A DNA stretch of 35,601 nucleotides from an uncultured Bacteroidales bacterium (GCA_900316995.1 ONEZ01000022.1:1-35601); one strand, 5' to 3'; shown: positions 6,920 to 15,933, numbered from the stretch's first letter. Numbers and translations: made by a program. Notes: generated by a model not told the origin, from the letters alone.

Positions 6920-8227
6920 TTAGTCATTCTTAAATATACGTTTGTCAAGTACACGTTTCTGCTTGCCCTCACTGCGCTTGAGTGAACGAGGCTCCACTAT
7001 ACGTATTGTAGGCTGAATGCCAAGCACGCTCTGAAGCTTGTGGGCAAGAGATTTCTGAAGTTTAATCATACCGTTAATATCGCTGGTGTAGTACTGCTCC
7101 TTAACCTCCACCTGTATCTCAAATGTATCTGTATTGTTAACACGGTCAACGGTGATGAAGAAATGAGGCTCAAACTCCTCTGTGTCACATATTACAGACT
7201 CTACTTGCGATGGGAAGACGTTAACGCCACGGATGATTAGCATATCGTCACAACGTCCCATAATCTTCTCCATGCGCACAGACGTACGGCCGCACTCACA
7301 CTTGTCATAAATGAGGCGTGTAAGGTCATGTGTGCGGAAACGGATAAGAGGCATACCCTCTTTTGTTAGGGTTGTGAACACAAGCTCACCAGGCTGTCCG
7401 GGTGCTACAGGCTCACCTGTCTCAGGGTTCACAATCTCAGGGAAGAAGTGGTCTTCATGCAGGTGGGTGCCGCACTGGAACTCACACTCATGGCCTACGC
7501 CAGGACCGCATATCTCTGTAAGTCCATATATATCGTAAGCCTTTATGCCAAGCTTCTTCTCTATTTCACGGCGCATCTCATTTGTCCAAGGCTCAGCTCC
7601 AAACACTCCCACGCGCAGCTTGAACTCCTCTTTTGGAATACCGGATTTCTCAATGCTTTCTGCCAAATAGAGTGCGTATGAAGGAGTGCAACAAAGAGCT
7701 TTAACACCCATGTCATGTAGCATAAGAATCTGTTTCTCTGTGTTTCCAGCTGATATAGGCACCACGGTTCCGCCTATTGTCTCCACTGCTCCGTGAGCGC
7801 CCAAACCTCCAGTGAACAGTCCGTAACCGTAAGAAACTTGCACCACATCATTCTTTCCAAGACCGTAGGCGGTAAGGCAACGCGCCCCCACCTCATTCCA
7901 TATAGCAAGGTCATTTCTAGTATATCCAACCACTATCGGTTTTCCTGTGGTGCCTGACGATGCGTGAACGCGCACAATTTCAGACATCGGGGAGGATAGA
8001 AGACCGAACGGATAATAGTCTCTGAGGTCTTGCTTACAGGTGAACGGCAGTTTTACAATATCTTCTATAGAGTTAATATCGGCAGGGGTTATGCCGGCTT
8101 TCTGCATACGGTCTCGATAAGGCTCACAATTATAGTAAACTCTCTCTACAACCTTCCTCAATCTCTTGCTTTGCAGTTCCATGCGCTCATCACGGCTCAT
8201 GCACTCTGCTGTTTTGTTCCAAATCAT
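6920..8227 (-). CDS. paaK: Phenylacetate-CoA ligase (AMP-forming)
   Basis: This 435-residue ANL-superfamily enzyme activates aryl-acetic acids to CoA thioesters through an acyl-adenylate. Visible motifs are the P-loop-like SSGTTGKPIVVGYT (about 90-103), YGYGLFTGGLG (about 133-143), the adenylation motif YDIYGLTEICGPG (about 232-244) and a cysteine pair in CECGRT (about 311-316). The C-terminal AMP-binding domain ends with an RSEGKQKRVLDKR stretch containing a lysine-rich A10-like region. In Bacteroidota the paaK-ACT pair is often found near indolepyruvate:ferredoxin oxidoreductase genes; none is in this window. A near-consensus promoter lies just upstream (8235-8266), giving a leader of only a few bases. 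Confidence 0.93.
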   Translation of the reverse strand: MIWNKTAECMSRDERMELQSKRLRKVVERVYYNCEPYRDRMQKAGITPADINSIEDIVKLPFTCKQDLRDYYPFGLLSSPMSEIVRVHASSGTTGKPIVVGYTRNDLAIWNEVGARCLTAYGLGKNDVVQVSYGYGLFTGGLGAHGAVETIGGTVVPISAGNTEKQILMLHDMGVKALCCTPSYALYLAESIEKSGIPKEEFKLRVGVFGAEPWTNEMRREIEKKLGIKAYDIYGLTEICGPGVGHECEFQCGTHLHEDHFFPEIVNPETGEPVAPGQPGELVFTTLTKEGMPLIRFRTHDLTRLIYDKCECGRTSVRMEKIMGRCDDMLIIRGVNVFPSQVESVICDTEEFEPHFFITVDRVNNTDTFEIQVEVKEQYYTSDINGMIKLQKSLAHKLQSVLGIQPTIRIVEPRSLKRSEGKQKRVLDKRIFKND

Positions 8228-8234
8228 AAGATAT

Positions 8235-8266
8235 AAAAATTAAATGATATTCGCTAATTTTTCAAA
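8235..8266 (-). promoter_or_regulatory. Predicted promoter for paaK
   Basis: On the minus strand, TTTG (8263-8266), 20 bases, then TAATTTTT (8235-8242), which is one mismatch from TAnnTTTG. It overlaps the 3' end of the upstream lipoprotein gene. The predicted start is near 8230, only about 3 bases before the ATG at 8227. Confidence 0.5.
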
Positions 8267-9738
8267 CAACGCACGCTAATAGGATCACTTTTATAACCTT
8301 CATTATTAATTCCGGGATTATCAGTATCATGGTACAAGTTAAAAGAGGTGGCGCAACCAGGCTTCTCACTATGGGGAGTGGCAGACCAAAAATACTCGGA
8401 TTTCCCCACATAAAACATATACCCTTGACCGTTAACAAGACGACCTACCGGCAACGCCGCAAAAGAATAGCTATCTGTGCCACTGCCTTTACCATGCCAC
8501 CCTGACTCATTCTTTAGTTTTTTCCCGGCTCCCGTACCTATGAAGTTTTTCAGCTGACTGAATTCCGCCTCTGTAGGTATATGCCATCCGTTAGGACATA
8601 TACCCTGACGATGACCTGTAAACGGAGTGGTACGACTCGTGTTTTCTGAAAGTCCGACTGCCGCATTCCAGCTATATACATAACCAAACTTAGCCTCGTG
8701 CTCAGACTTTATATTCTCAGCATATTCATTTGTAATCCAAGGTCTCAATAATGGATCCTGACATATATAATTAGTCGCTTTTACAGGATCTGGCAGTTCT
8801 CCTGACATTTCACTGTTAGTGTCATATTTATAGCATTTAAGATTTTCCGCCATCCAAGTCTGGTTCCCAATCTTTGTGGTACGGTATATGTTTCCTTGAC
8901 AATCCTTTACAGCCTCATACGCCACCACTGTACATGTAGATTTCACTCCATCGGCTGTAGCTGTAATAGTGGCTTCTCCATAAGAGACACATTTCACCAA
9001 ACCATTCTCCACCGATGCTATAAGGTTGTTTGACGACTCCCATTTTACATCGGGGTAGGAGGCATTATCAGGTTTAACAGTTGCTGAAAGCTGCTTTTTG
9101 TCACCTAAAGTTATAAATGATATTTCTGTTTCAGACAGCGTTACTTCTGACACCGGAACCTTTTTAACTGAAACATTACAAGTGCTGATGACATCATCAC
9201 CTTTAACTGTAATTGTGGCGCCACCCTCTTTCAAGCCTTTAACCGAACCCTTCTTATCTACAGAGGCTATATTCTCATTGCTTATTGACCAGTTCAGGCG
9301 CTCCGGATTTATACCTCCAGGTATGATGGTCATAAATTCTTCAGCATTTACTGTGCCGTTTATGTTCACCGTAAAATCCTTTAGGGTGATTTCTTCTATG
9401 GGCACGTTTGTTATTGTCACATTGCAGTTTGCACTCTTATCCTCAATGGTGGCGGTAATTTTAACATCGCCTGCACGTTTGGGTACAAGGAAAGCTCCGC
9501 TCATCTCTGCAACATTCTCATCATTTACATTCCATTGTATTTTAGCGGTTTTATTTAAACCCGCAGGTACAGTTTCAAGCTCATTCCTGAGATTTATATC
9601 CTGATTCTCTGCTATGGTATAGGTTGCACTTTTGAACCTTATACTCTCCAACTGCCCTGGCTTGCTCTCCTTTTTGCAACCTGCAAAAAACATCAGTGAC
9701 ACGATGCAGAACAAGGTCATTATTTCACATTTCTTCAT
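8254..9738 (-). CDS. Lipoprotein with three Big_2-like domains and a FISUMP domain
   Basis: This 494-residue protein has a type II signal peptide with lipobox FAGC (cysteine about 21). Three Ig-like Big_2 repeats follow (about 30-111, 112-193, 194-273), each ending in a pattern such as GxATITVKGDDVISTCNVSV. From about 275 to the end it matches the Fibrobacter succinogenes major paralogous domain: GNIYRTTKIGNQTWMAENLK near 279-298, then GICPNGWHIPTEAEF and a VRCLKN end. Such proteins are probably cell-surface adhesins or carbohydrate-facing lipoproteins; the ligand is unknown. A TAnnTTTG box at 9779-9786 would serve it. Only 26 bases separate it from paaK with no terminator, so some read-through is likely. 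Confidence 0.88.
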   Translation of the reverse strand: MKKCEIMTLFCIVSLMFFAGCKKESKPGQLESIRFKSATYTIAENQDINLRNELETVPAGLNKTAKIQWNVNDENVAEMSGAFLVPKRAGDVKITATIEDKSANCNVTITNVPIEEITLKDFTVNINGTVNAEEFMTIIPGGINPERLNWSISNENIASVDKKGSVKGLKEGGATITVKGDDVISTCNVSVKKVPVSEVTLSETEISFITLGDKKQLSATVKPDNASYPDVKWESSNNLIASVENGLVKCVSYGEATITATADGVKSTCTVVAYEAVKDCQGNIYRTTKIGNQTWMAENLKCYKYDTNSEMSGELPDPVKATNYICQDPLLRPWITNEYAENIKSEHEAKFGYVYSWNAAVGLSENTSRTTPFTGHRQGICPNGWHIPTEAEFSQLKNFIGTGAGKKLKNESGWHGKGSGTDSYSFAALPVGRLVNGQGYMFYVGKSEYFWSATPHSEKPGCATSFNLYHDTDNPGINNEGYKSDPISVRCLKN

Positions 9739-9778
9739 AGTAATGTAATACTTTTACGTTGTTATATTAAGTTCCGCA

Positions 9779-9786
9779 CAAAATTA
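9779..9786 (-). promoter_or_regulatory. Predicted -7 box for the FISUMP lipoprotein gene
   Basis: On the minus strand it reads TAATTTTG, an exact TAnnTTTG match. The predicted start is near 9774 and the leader about 35 bases. No clear TTG lies 19-21 bases upstream. Confidence 0.5.
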
Positions 9787-9809
9787 CACACAATTTTTAA
9801 TTTTATTAT

Positions 9810-9817
9810 TACTTTTG
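9810..9817 (+). promoter_or_regulatory. Predicted -7 box for pspC-like gene and uvrB
   Basis: TACTTTTG, an exact TAnnTTTG match. The predicted start is near 9822, about 23 bases before the ATG at 9845. It is divergent from the box at 9779-9786. Confidence 0.55.
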
Positions 9818-9844
9818 CGCCTGAAAACAAACTTTTTTAATGAA

Positions 9845-10027
9845 ATGTCACAGTTAAAACTATCTTCAAACAAAGTGATTGCCGGTGTATGCGGCGGTTA
9901 TGCAGAGTTTTTTGGTCTTGACGCCACTCTGGTACGTATTATTTTTGTTGTGCTCGCTGTTCTTGGTTCAGCAGGTCTTTGGATCTACCTGATTTCATGG
10001 CTTGTAATGGCTCTTAGCAACAAGTAA
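9845..10027 (+). CDS. PspC-domain small membrane protein
   Basis: This 60-residue protein consists of one PspC domain. It opens LKLSSNKVIAGVCGGYAEFF, followed by GLDATLVRIIF and a long hydrophobic segment (about 30-56). PspC-type proteins respond to or buffer membrane stress; stand-alone short versions are common in Bacteroidota. The ATG at 9845 is preferred over an upstream TTG at 9815, which lies inside the predicted -7 box. It is followed by uvrB after 20 bases and probably shares its transcript. Confidence 0.88.
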   Translation: MSQLKLSSNKVIAGVCGGYAEFFGLDATLVRIIFVVLAVLGSAGLWIYLISWLVMALSNK

Positions 10028-10047
10028 TAATACTCAAAGACTAAGTA

Positions 10048-12066
10048 ATGGGAAAGGATTTTTGTCTTGAATCAGAGTACAAACCCACAGGAGACCAAGT
10101 TGAGGCCATAGAGCAGCTCACAGAAGGTGTACTGCGTGGAGATGCGCACCAAACCCTGCTTGGGGTTACTGGTTCAGGCAAAACTTTCACCATTGCAAAT
10201 GTCATCAAAAATGTAAACCGCCCTACTCTTGTACTGAGCCATAACAAAACATTGGCGGCTCAGCTGTACAGTGAGTTCAAGGCGTTCTTCCCGAACAATG
10301 CTGTGGAGTATTTTGTCTCCTACTATGACTACTACCAGCCGGAGGCGTACATTCCCACCACAGACACCTACATAGAGAAAGACCTTGCCATAAATGAGGA
10401 GATAGACCGCTTGCGCCTCTCCGCCACACAGGCATTGCTATCTGGCAGAAGAGATATAATAGTGGTTTCATCGGTGAGCTGCATATATGGAATTGGCAAT
10501 CCTGAGGATTTCACCAAGAACATAATAGAGGTGCGCCGTGGCATGAAGATTGAGCGTGACGAACTGCTGCGCTGCCTTGTGCGGGCCATGTACACCCGCA
10601 ATGAGATAGAGTTCCAGCGCGGATGTTTCCGTGTAAAGGGTGACACTGTTGATGTCTGGCTTTCATACGTAGATGAGATAGTGCGTATAATTTTCTGGGA
10701 CGATGAGATAGACTCCATAGAGATGCTTGACTGCTACTCTCTTGCCACCACAGAGGTGCTGGAGCAGTATAACATAGCCCCTGCCAATATATTTGTAACC
10801 ACCAAGGATAACACAAACCGTGCCATAGGCGAGATAGAGATTGACCTTGGCAAGCAGGTGGAGTATCTGAAATCTATTGGCAAGGATTACGAGGCAAAGC
10901 GTCTTTATGAACGCACCACCTACGATGTGGAGATGATACGTGAACTTGGTTACTGCTCAGGCATTGAGAACTACTCCCGCTACTTTGACGGCCGTGAGCC
11001 TGGCACACCGCCTTTCTGCCTTATGGACTTCTTTCCAAAAGATTTTCTGATGGTTATAGATGAAAGTCACGTTACCGTGCCTCAGATACACGCCATGTAC
11101 GGAGGTGACCGCGCCCGCAAAAAGAACCTTGTGGAGTACGGATTCCGCCTGCCTGCCGCCATGGACAACCGTCCATTGAAGTTTGAGGAGTTTGAGGCAA
11201 AGCAGAAACAGACCATCTACGTGAGCGCCACCCCTGATGACTATGAGCTTGAGAAGTGCGGCGGCGTGGTAGTGGAACAAGTGATTCGCCCTACAGGTCT
11301 GCTTGACCCTGAAATAGTGGTAAAGCCCAGCAAGAACCAGATAGATGACCTTCTTGAGGAGATAACCATGCGAGCTGAGAAAGAGGAGCGTGTGCTTGTA
11401 ACCACGCTCACCAAGCGCATGGCTGAGGAGCTTACAGACTACCTTCTTAAAAACGGAGTGCGCTGCACCTACATTCACTCAGACATTGACACATTGGAGC
11501 GTGTACAGATACTTAATGACCTAAGAGCCGGAATGTATGACGTGCTTATAGGCGTGAACCTGCTGCGTGAAGGTTTAGACCTGCCTCAGGTATCTTTAGT
11601 GGCAATCCTTGATGCAGATAAGGAAGGTTTCCTGCGCTCCCACCGTTCTCTTACACAAACGGCAGGCCGTGCAGCCCGTAATGTTAACGGCAAGGTTATC
11701 ATGTACGCCGATACTATCACAGCCAGCATGGCCAAAACTATTGATGAAACAAATCGCCGCAGAGCCAAACAACAGGCGTACAATAAAGAGCACGGCATAA
11801 CACCTAAGTCAGCCTACAGTAACGGCGCATCGCCGCTGGCAAGCGCACGTAGTGACGCCCATAAGGATGTCTATTTTGAACCAGACACCTACTCCATTCC
11901 TATGGCGGCTGACCCTGTGCTTGAATCAATGAGCAAGGAGCAGATACAAAAGGCTATTGATCACGTGAAAAAGCAAATGCTTGACGCATCAAAGAAGATG
12001 GAGTTCCTGCAAGCCGCCCAGTACCGTGATGAGATGATAAGACTGCAACAGTTAATCTCAAAATAG
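10048..12066 (+). CDS. uvrB: Excinuclease ABC subunit UvrB
   Basis: This 672-residue damage-recognition helicase of nucleotide excision repair works with UvrA and UvrC. Visible features are Walker A GVTGSGKT (39-46), the DNA-clamping beta-hairpin YYDYYQPEAYIP (92-103), the DESH helicase motif near residue 338, helicase motif VI with QTAGRAARN near residue 540, and a C-terminal UVR motif (about 630-670, ending AAQYRDEMIRLQQLI) for UvrC contact. The length is normal and the gene intact. It ends only 9 bases from the convergent transporter gene, with no intrinsic terminator between them. Confidence 0.97.
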   Translation: MGKDFCLESEYKPTGDQVEAIEQLTEGVLRGDAHQTLLGVTGSGKTFTIANVIKNVNRPTLVLSHNKTLAAQLYSEFKAFFPNNAVEYFVSYYDYYQPEAYIPTTDTYIEKDLAINEEIDRLRLSATQALLSGRRDIIVVSSVSCIYGIGNPEDFTKNIIEVRRGMKIERDELLRCLVRAMYTRNEIEFQRGCFRVKGDTVDVWLSYVDEIVRIIFWDDEIDSIEMLDCYSLATTEVLEQYNIAPANIFVTTKDNTNRAIGEIEIDLGKQVEYLKSIGKDYEAKRLYERTTYDVEMIRELGYCSGIENYSRYFDGREPGTPPFCLMDFFPKDFLMVIDESHVTVPQIHAMYGGDRARKKNLVEYGFRLPAAMDNRPLKFEEFEAKQKQTIYVSATPDDYELEKCGGVVVEQVIRPTGLLDPEIVVKPSKNQIDDLLEEITMRAEKEERVLVTTLTKRMAEELTDYLLKNGVRCTYIHSDIDTLERVQILNDLRAGMYDVLIGVNLLREGLDLPQVSLVAILDADKEGFLRSHRSLTQTAGRAARNVNGKVIMYADTITASMAKTIDETNRRRAKQQAYNKEHGITPKSAYSNGASPLASARSDAHKDVYFEPDTYSIPMAADPVLESMSKEQIQKAIDHVKKQMLDASKKMEFLQAAQYRDEMIRLQQLISK

Positions 12067-12075
12067 CACAAACCC

Positions 12076-13749
12076 TCAACTCACCATAATAAGTATCAGC
12101 AGCTGAGCTATCACTATGCGCAGGAACATTGTAAGAGGATATACCGTGGAGTATGCCACGGCAGGAGTGTCATTACCAGCCGTCTGATTAGCATACGCCA
12201 GTGCAGAAGGGTTAGTGGTTGAACCGGCTATAAGTCCCATAATAGTACCATAATTCAGCTTGCGGAACTTACGTGCCACCACAGTTATTATAACTGCAGG
12301 TATCATGGTAATAATGGCACCGTAGCCTACCCATAGCAAGCCGTCGCCATGCACAATAGTATCCAGGAACTGGCCTCCGGCACTAATGCCCACACTTGCA
12401 AGGAAAAGGCTTATACCCATTTCACGCAGCATAAGGTTTGCGCTGTGAGTGGTGTATGATATAAGTTTGGCCTTGTAGCCAAAACGTCCTATAAGTATTG
12501 AAATAATAAGCGGGCCTCCAGCCATACCCAACTTTGCTGGCATTGGCATATTTGGCAGATAAATAGGAATTGACCCTAAAATAACACCCGCCAGAATGCC
12601 TAAGAAGAGAGAGATTATATGAGGATAGCGAAGTTTCTTCAATGTGTTGCCCAGCATTTTCTCAGCCTTGTTCACTGCTTCAATTGGACCCACAACCATA
12701 ACCTTATCACCTACCTGCAATGTAAGATCAGGCGATGCCACAAGATCCACGCCTGAACGGTTCACACGGGTGATGTTAACACCGTAAACGCTTCTCAGTT
12801 TAAGATTGCGGATGCGCTTGCCATTCACCTCATCACGTGTTATAACAATCCTGCGTGAAACAAGAGATGATTCATCATCCTTCCATACAAAGTTTTTATC
12901 CTCCTCTCCAAGGAAGGCAAGCACAGCCTCCTCGTCGGCCTTTGCGGTAACCACTAACACATAGTCGCCTGCGTGAATTACTGTATCAGCGGCCGGAACT
13001 ATAAGAGAGCCATTGTCATAGATGCGGGAAACTACATATTTTCTTCCAATCAGCTTAACACAGTGTCCCACCGTCTTTCCATCAAGAGAACGGTTGGTTA
13101 CCTTGATAGTCATCTTTGAAATATCCTCTGCCGCCTCTTCCGCCTGACGCTTCAGCGCCTCGTTCTCCTTTTCAAGGTCGATGCGGAATATGAACTTAAA
13201 AATAATAAAACACAGCAGTATTCCTATTATACCAAACGGATAAGCCACAGCATAACCTAAACCAATGGGTAAACCGTTGTAATTCACTTGATTCAATGCC
13301 TCAACAGCAGCACCAAGACCAGGGGTGTTAGTAACAGCACCCTGCATAACGCCAACCATCATAGGTATTTCCACTCTCCCACCAGATATATAATATATAC
13401 CCAAAGTAGTCGCCACTGTTAATGTTATCAACCCCACAGACAATCCGTTAAGCATCATTCCACCATGCTTAAATGTAGAGAAAAAACTGGGTCCCACCTG
13501 TAAACCTATGGTATATACAAAAAGCACTAATCCAAACTCCTTGATAAAGTTCATAGTAACAGGCTCTATCTTAACGCCCAAATGACCCATCAGCAACCCT
13601 ACAAACAGAACAAATGTCACTCCAAGCGATATACCGTAAACCTTAAACTTACCTAAATAATTACCAATAGCTATTACAAAGGCGTACACAGCTATTACAT
13701 GGGGTATAGAGCCTTCACTACCAAAGAACAGATTAGAGAACCATTCCAT
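12076..13749 (-). CDS. AspT/YidE/YbjL-family antiporter with two RCK_C (TrkA_C) domains
   Basis: This 557-residue inner-membrane transporter has two homologous membrane halves (about 1-190 and 385-557) made of the Asp-Al_Ex repeat. The first half contains the signature GLVLFVYTIGLQVGPSFF (about 72-89) and the second GISLFLASVGISAGGQFL. Two cytoplasmic TrkA_C domains (about 205-285 and 295-375) lie between them. The layout matches the aspartate:alanine exchanger family. The substrate in Bacteroidota members is unknown; dicarboxylate or amino-acid exchange is only a family-level inference. Its promoter (13769-13798) overlaps the T-tract of the preceding operon's terminator. Confidence 0.9.
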   Translation of the reverse strand: MEWFSNLFFGSEGSIPHVIAVYAFVIAIGNYLGKFKVYGISLGVTFVLFVGLLMGHLGVKIEPVTMNFIKEFGLVLFVYTIGLQVGPSFFSTFKHGGMMLNGLSVGLITLTVATTLGIYYISGGRVEIPMMVGVMQGAVTNTPGLGAAVEALNQVNYNGLPIGLGYAVAYPFGIIGILLCFIIFKFIFRIDLEKENEALKRQAEEAAEDISKMTIKVTNRSLDGKTVGHCVKLIGRKYVVSRIYDNGSLIVPAADTVIHAGDYVLVVTAKADEEAVLAFLGEEDKNFVWKDDESSLVSRRIVITRDEVNGKRIRNLKLRSVYGVNITRVNRSGVDLVASPDLTLQVGDKVMVVGPIEAVNKAEKMLGNTLKKLRYPHIISLFLGILAGVILGSIPIYLPNMPMPAKLGMAGGPLIISILIGRFGYKAKLISYTTHSANLMLREMGISLFLASVGISAGGQFLDTIVHGDGLLWVGYGAIITMIPAVIITVVARKFRKLNYGTIMGLIAGSTTNPSALAYANQTAGNDTPAVAYSTVYPLTMFLRIVIAQLLILIMVS

Positions 13750-13768
13750 AAAAGCATAATTGAGGGTG

Positions 13769-13798
13769 CAAAATTACAAATAATTGGCGATATGCCAA
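13769..13798 (-). promoter_or_regulatory. Predicted promoter for the AspT/YidE-type transporter
   Basis: On the minus strand, TTG (13796-13798), 19 bases, then TAATTTTG (13769-13776), a full TAnnTTTG match. The predicted start is near 13764 and the leader about 14 bases. The -33 element sits at the end of the U-tract of the terminator at 13797-13835. Confidence 0.6.
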
Positions 13799-13835
13799 AA
13801 TAAAAAGCGTGGTTTGATTTTCACCAAACCACGCT
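13797..13835 (-). terminator. Intrinsic terminator of the methylmalonyl-CoA decarboxylase operon
   Basis: A perfect 11-bp stem (AGCGTGGTTTG at 13806-13816 and its complement at 13825-13835) has an 8-base loop. On the minus strand it is followed by TTTTATTTT. The orientation fits termination of the leftward operon, whose last codon is 22 bases upstream. Confidence 0.88.
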
Positions 13836-13857
13836 AACTAAATATCATAAATCTTAT

Positions 13858-15192
13858 TTATCCAAGCATTGAAAGCAGGATACCAGCGGCAACAGCACTA
13901 CCTATAACACCTGCCACATTAGGGCCCATAGCGTGCATTAGCAGGAAGTTACCAGGATTCTCCTCCTGACCTACCGTTTGAGAGACACGTGCCGCCATAG
14001 GCACAGCTGAAACGCCGGCGCTACCTATAAGCGGATTAATCTTCTCCTTAACAAATAGATTCATCAGTTTAGCAAGCAGAACACCACCTGCAGTACCCAG
14101 GCCAAAAGCAACAATACCCACGCCAAGTATTATAAGAGTCTTGACGTTGAGGAAGTTTGCCGCAGTAGCTGTGGCACCTACCGTAATACCAAGGAATATT
14201 GTAACAATATTCATAAGTTCATTCTGTACTGTCTTGCTAAGACGTTCCACTACACCACACTCTTTCATAAGGTTACCAAGCATCAGGCAGCCAATAAGAG
14301 TGGCGGCATCTGGAAGAAGCAGAGATACTATTATAGCAACTACAATAGGGAAAATAATCTTCTCTGTCTTAGATACTACACGCAGCTGCTTCATTACTAT
14401 TGCACGTTCGCTCTTAGTGGTTAGCAGACGCATGATAGGCGGCTGGATAACTGGAACCAGAGCCATGTATGAGTATGCAGCCACGGCTATAGGGCCAAGC
14501 AGATGAGGTGCAAGCCTTGATGTAAGGAATATGGCTGTAGGACCGTCTGCACCACCTATGATACCTATTGAAGCTGCTTCCTGAGGAGTGAAACCAAACG
14601 CTATTGTTGTAAGATACGTGGCAAAGATACCTATTTGTGCGGCAGCACCTAAAAGAAGGCTTTTGGGGTTGGCAATAAGCGGGCCGAAATCTGTCATGGC
14701 ACCAACGCCTATAAATATCAGACATGGATATATACCAAGTTTAACTCCCAAATACAGGTAGTCAAGCAGACCCGCACCATTCTTAAAATCAGCCCAGTGT
14801 ACATGACCGTCAGCAAAAAGATTTGCGTTATACAGTCCTGCGCCAGGCAGATTAGTGAGAATCATACCAAAAGCAATAGGCAGGAGCAGAAGAGGCTCAT
14901 ACTTCTTGACAATGGCAAGATACAGGAGCAGGCAGCCTATGGCTATCATAACTAGGTTCTTCCATCCGTCACCTTGGAACAGCTTCACTATTCCCATAGA
15001 ACTCACAAACTCCTCTATGCTTGAGCCTATCTCAAGGTCAGCCTCAGCAGCCTCCTCCACAGCAGGAGCCTCTGCTATAAAACCGCTCTCCTCCACTATA
15101 AGAACAACACTCCCCTCCTGCGGTTCCTGAGCAAACACAGATACACTTAGTGCAGCTGTAAAAGCAAGAATAAGATATTTAACTCTTTTCAT
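13858..15192 (-). CDS. Na+-translocating decarboxylase beta subunit (MmdB/OadB type)
   Basis: This 444-residue integral membrane subunit decarboxylates carboxybiotin while exporting Na+. It has about nine to eleven hydrophobic segments. Conserved functional regions include [17 protein letters not shown] (about 214-230), carrying the Asp of the Na+-binding region, and [20 protein letters not shown] (about 388-407). Unusually, the family-like part starts near residue 66; before it are a Sec-type signal peptide (1-21, ending VFAQ) and a Glu/Ala-rich linker (about 22-65). The gene is last in the mce-mmdA-gamma-biotin carrier-beta order and is followed by a strong terminator. The neighbouring alpha subunit and epimerase favour methylmalonyl-CoA over oxaloacetate as substrate. 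Confidence 0.93.
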   Translation of the reverse strand: MKRVKYLILAFTAALSVSVFAQEPQEGSVVLIVEESGFIAEAPAVEEAAEADLEIGSSIEEFVSSMGIVKLFQGDGWKNLVMIAIGCLLLYLAIVKKYEPLLLLPIAFGMILTNLPGAGLYNANLFADGHVHWADFKNGAGLLDYLYLGVKLGIYPCLIFIGVGAMTDFGPLIANPKSLLLGAAAQIGIFATYLTTIAFGFTPQEAASIGIIGGADGPTAIFLTSRLAPHLLGPIAVAAYSYMALVPVIQPPIMRLLTTKSERAIVMKQLRVVSKTEKIIFPIVVAIIVSLLLPDAATLIGCLMLGNLMKECGVVERLSKTVQNELMNIVTIFLGITVGATATAANFLNVKTLIILGVGIVAFGLGTAGGVLLAKLMNLFVKEKINPLIGSAGVSAVPMAARVSQTVGQEENPGNFLLMHAMGPNVAGVIGSAVAAGILLSMLG

Positions 15193-15202
15193 GGCCTGTA
15201 TC

Positions 15203-15931
15203 TTATTCTAAGTCAAACAATGGCTCTCCCTGCATAACGCTCTGACCTGGCTGAACATGGATAGTCTTAACCACACCGTCACGCTCTGCCATAATATTGT
15301 TCTCCATCTTCATTGACTCCATAGTAAGCACTGTATCGCCACGCTTAACAGCAGCGCCAGCCTTTACCAGAACCTTGATAATGCTACCTGGAAGCGGAGC
15401 GGCTACTGATGCTGCGCCCGCAGGTTTTGGAGCTGGTTTTGGAGCTGGAGCAGCCTTTTGAGCCTCTGCCTTCTTCTCTGCTGCCTTAGGAGCAGGAGCT
15501 GGTTCTGGATCTCCCACAGACTCAAGGTCAACAAGTGCGTCGCCCTGCATAACACTCTGTCCCTGCTGTACAAGTATGGCTTTAACCACACCGTCTTTCT
15601 CTGCCTTAATATTGTTCTCCATCTTCATTGACTCCATAGTGAGCAATGTATCGCCACGCTTAACAGCCTGGCCCACAGACACCATTATTTTGATAATGCT
15701 ACCAGGTAGTGGAGATGTCACTGTTCCTGGCACAGATTTTGACGCAGGAGCGGCAGCCGCAGCAGAAGTAGCCGGACGAGGAGCAGCAGCTATAAATGTA
15801 GGTTTCTCCTTCTTCTCGATATTAACGGCATACTTCTTCCCATTAACATCAACGGTTGCCATATTCTTACCAGTCTCCTCTATGGAAACCTCGTATGACT
15901 TACCTTCTATTGAAAATTTAAATTCTTTCAT
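15203..15931 (-). CDS. Biotin carrier subunit with two tandem biotinyl domains (MmdC type)
   Basis: This 242-residue soluble carrier ferries the carboxyl group from the alpha subunit to the membrane beta subunit. Residues 1-40 form a small beta-rich head, an Ala/Pro linker runs from about 48 to 68, biotinyl domain 1 covers about 70-137, a second Ala/Pro/Lys linker about 140-175, and biotinyl domain 2 about 176-242. Each domain has an intact ESMKMEN motif, with target lysines 103 and 208. By eye, the domains share about 51 of 67 residues. The usual partner has one domain and about 130-145 residues, so this is a duplicated form. The encoding DNA contains a 62-bp near-identical direct repeat (15291-15352 and 15606-15667). 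Confidence 0.94.
   Translation of the reverse strand: MKEFKFSIEGKSYEVSIEETGKNMATVDVNGKKYAVNIEKKEKPTFIAAAPRPATSAAAAAPASKSVPGTVTSPLPGSIIKIMVSVGQAVKRGDTLLTMESMKMENNIKAEKDGVVKAILVQQGQSVMQGDALVDLESVGDPEPAPAPKAAEKKAEAQKAAPAPKPAPKPAGAASVAAPLPGSIIKVLVKAGAAVKRGDTVLTMESMKMENNIMAERDGVVKTIHVQPGQSVMQGEPLFDLE
15291..15352. repeat. 62-bp direct repeat, copy in biotinyl domain 2
   Basis: This stretch differs from 15606-15667 at three positions by eye. It spans the codons around the biotinylation site of the second domain. The two copies are 315 bases apart, exactly 105 codons. Confidence 0.9.
15606..15667. repeat. 62-bp direct repeat, copy in biotinyl domain 1
   Basis: Partner of 15291-15352. It covers the codons around the biotinylation site of the first domain. 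Confidence 0.9.
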
Positions 15932-15933
15932 TG

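Noticed and set aside
9815-9844. TTG start extending the PspC-domain protein by ten residues
   Set aside because: The TTG is part of the predicted -7 promoter box and the extra residues are not part of the PspC domain.
14414-14725. Open frame on the same strand inside the decarboxylase beta gene
   Set aside because: It is an out-of-frame shadow of a clearly conserved gene.
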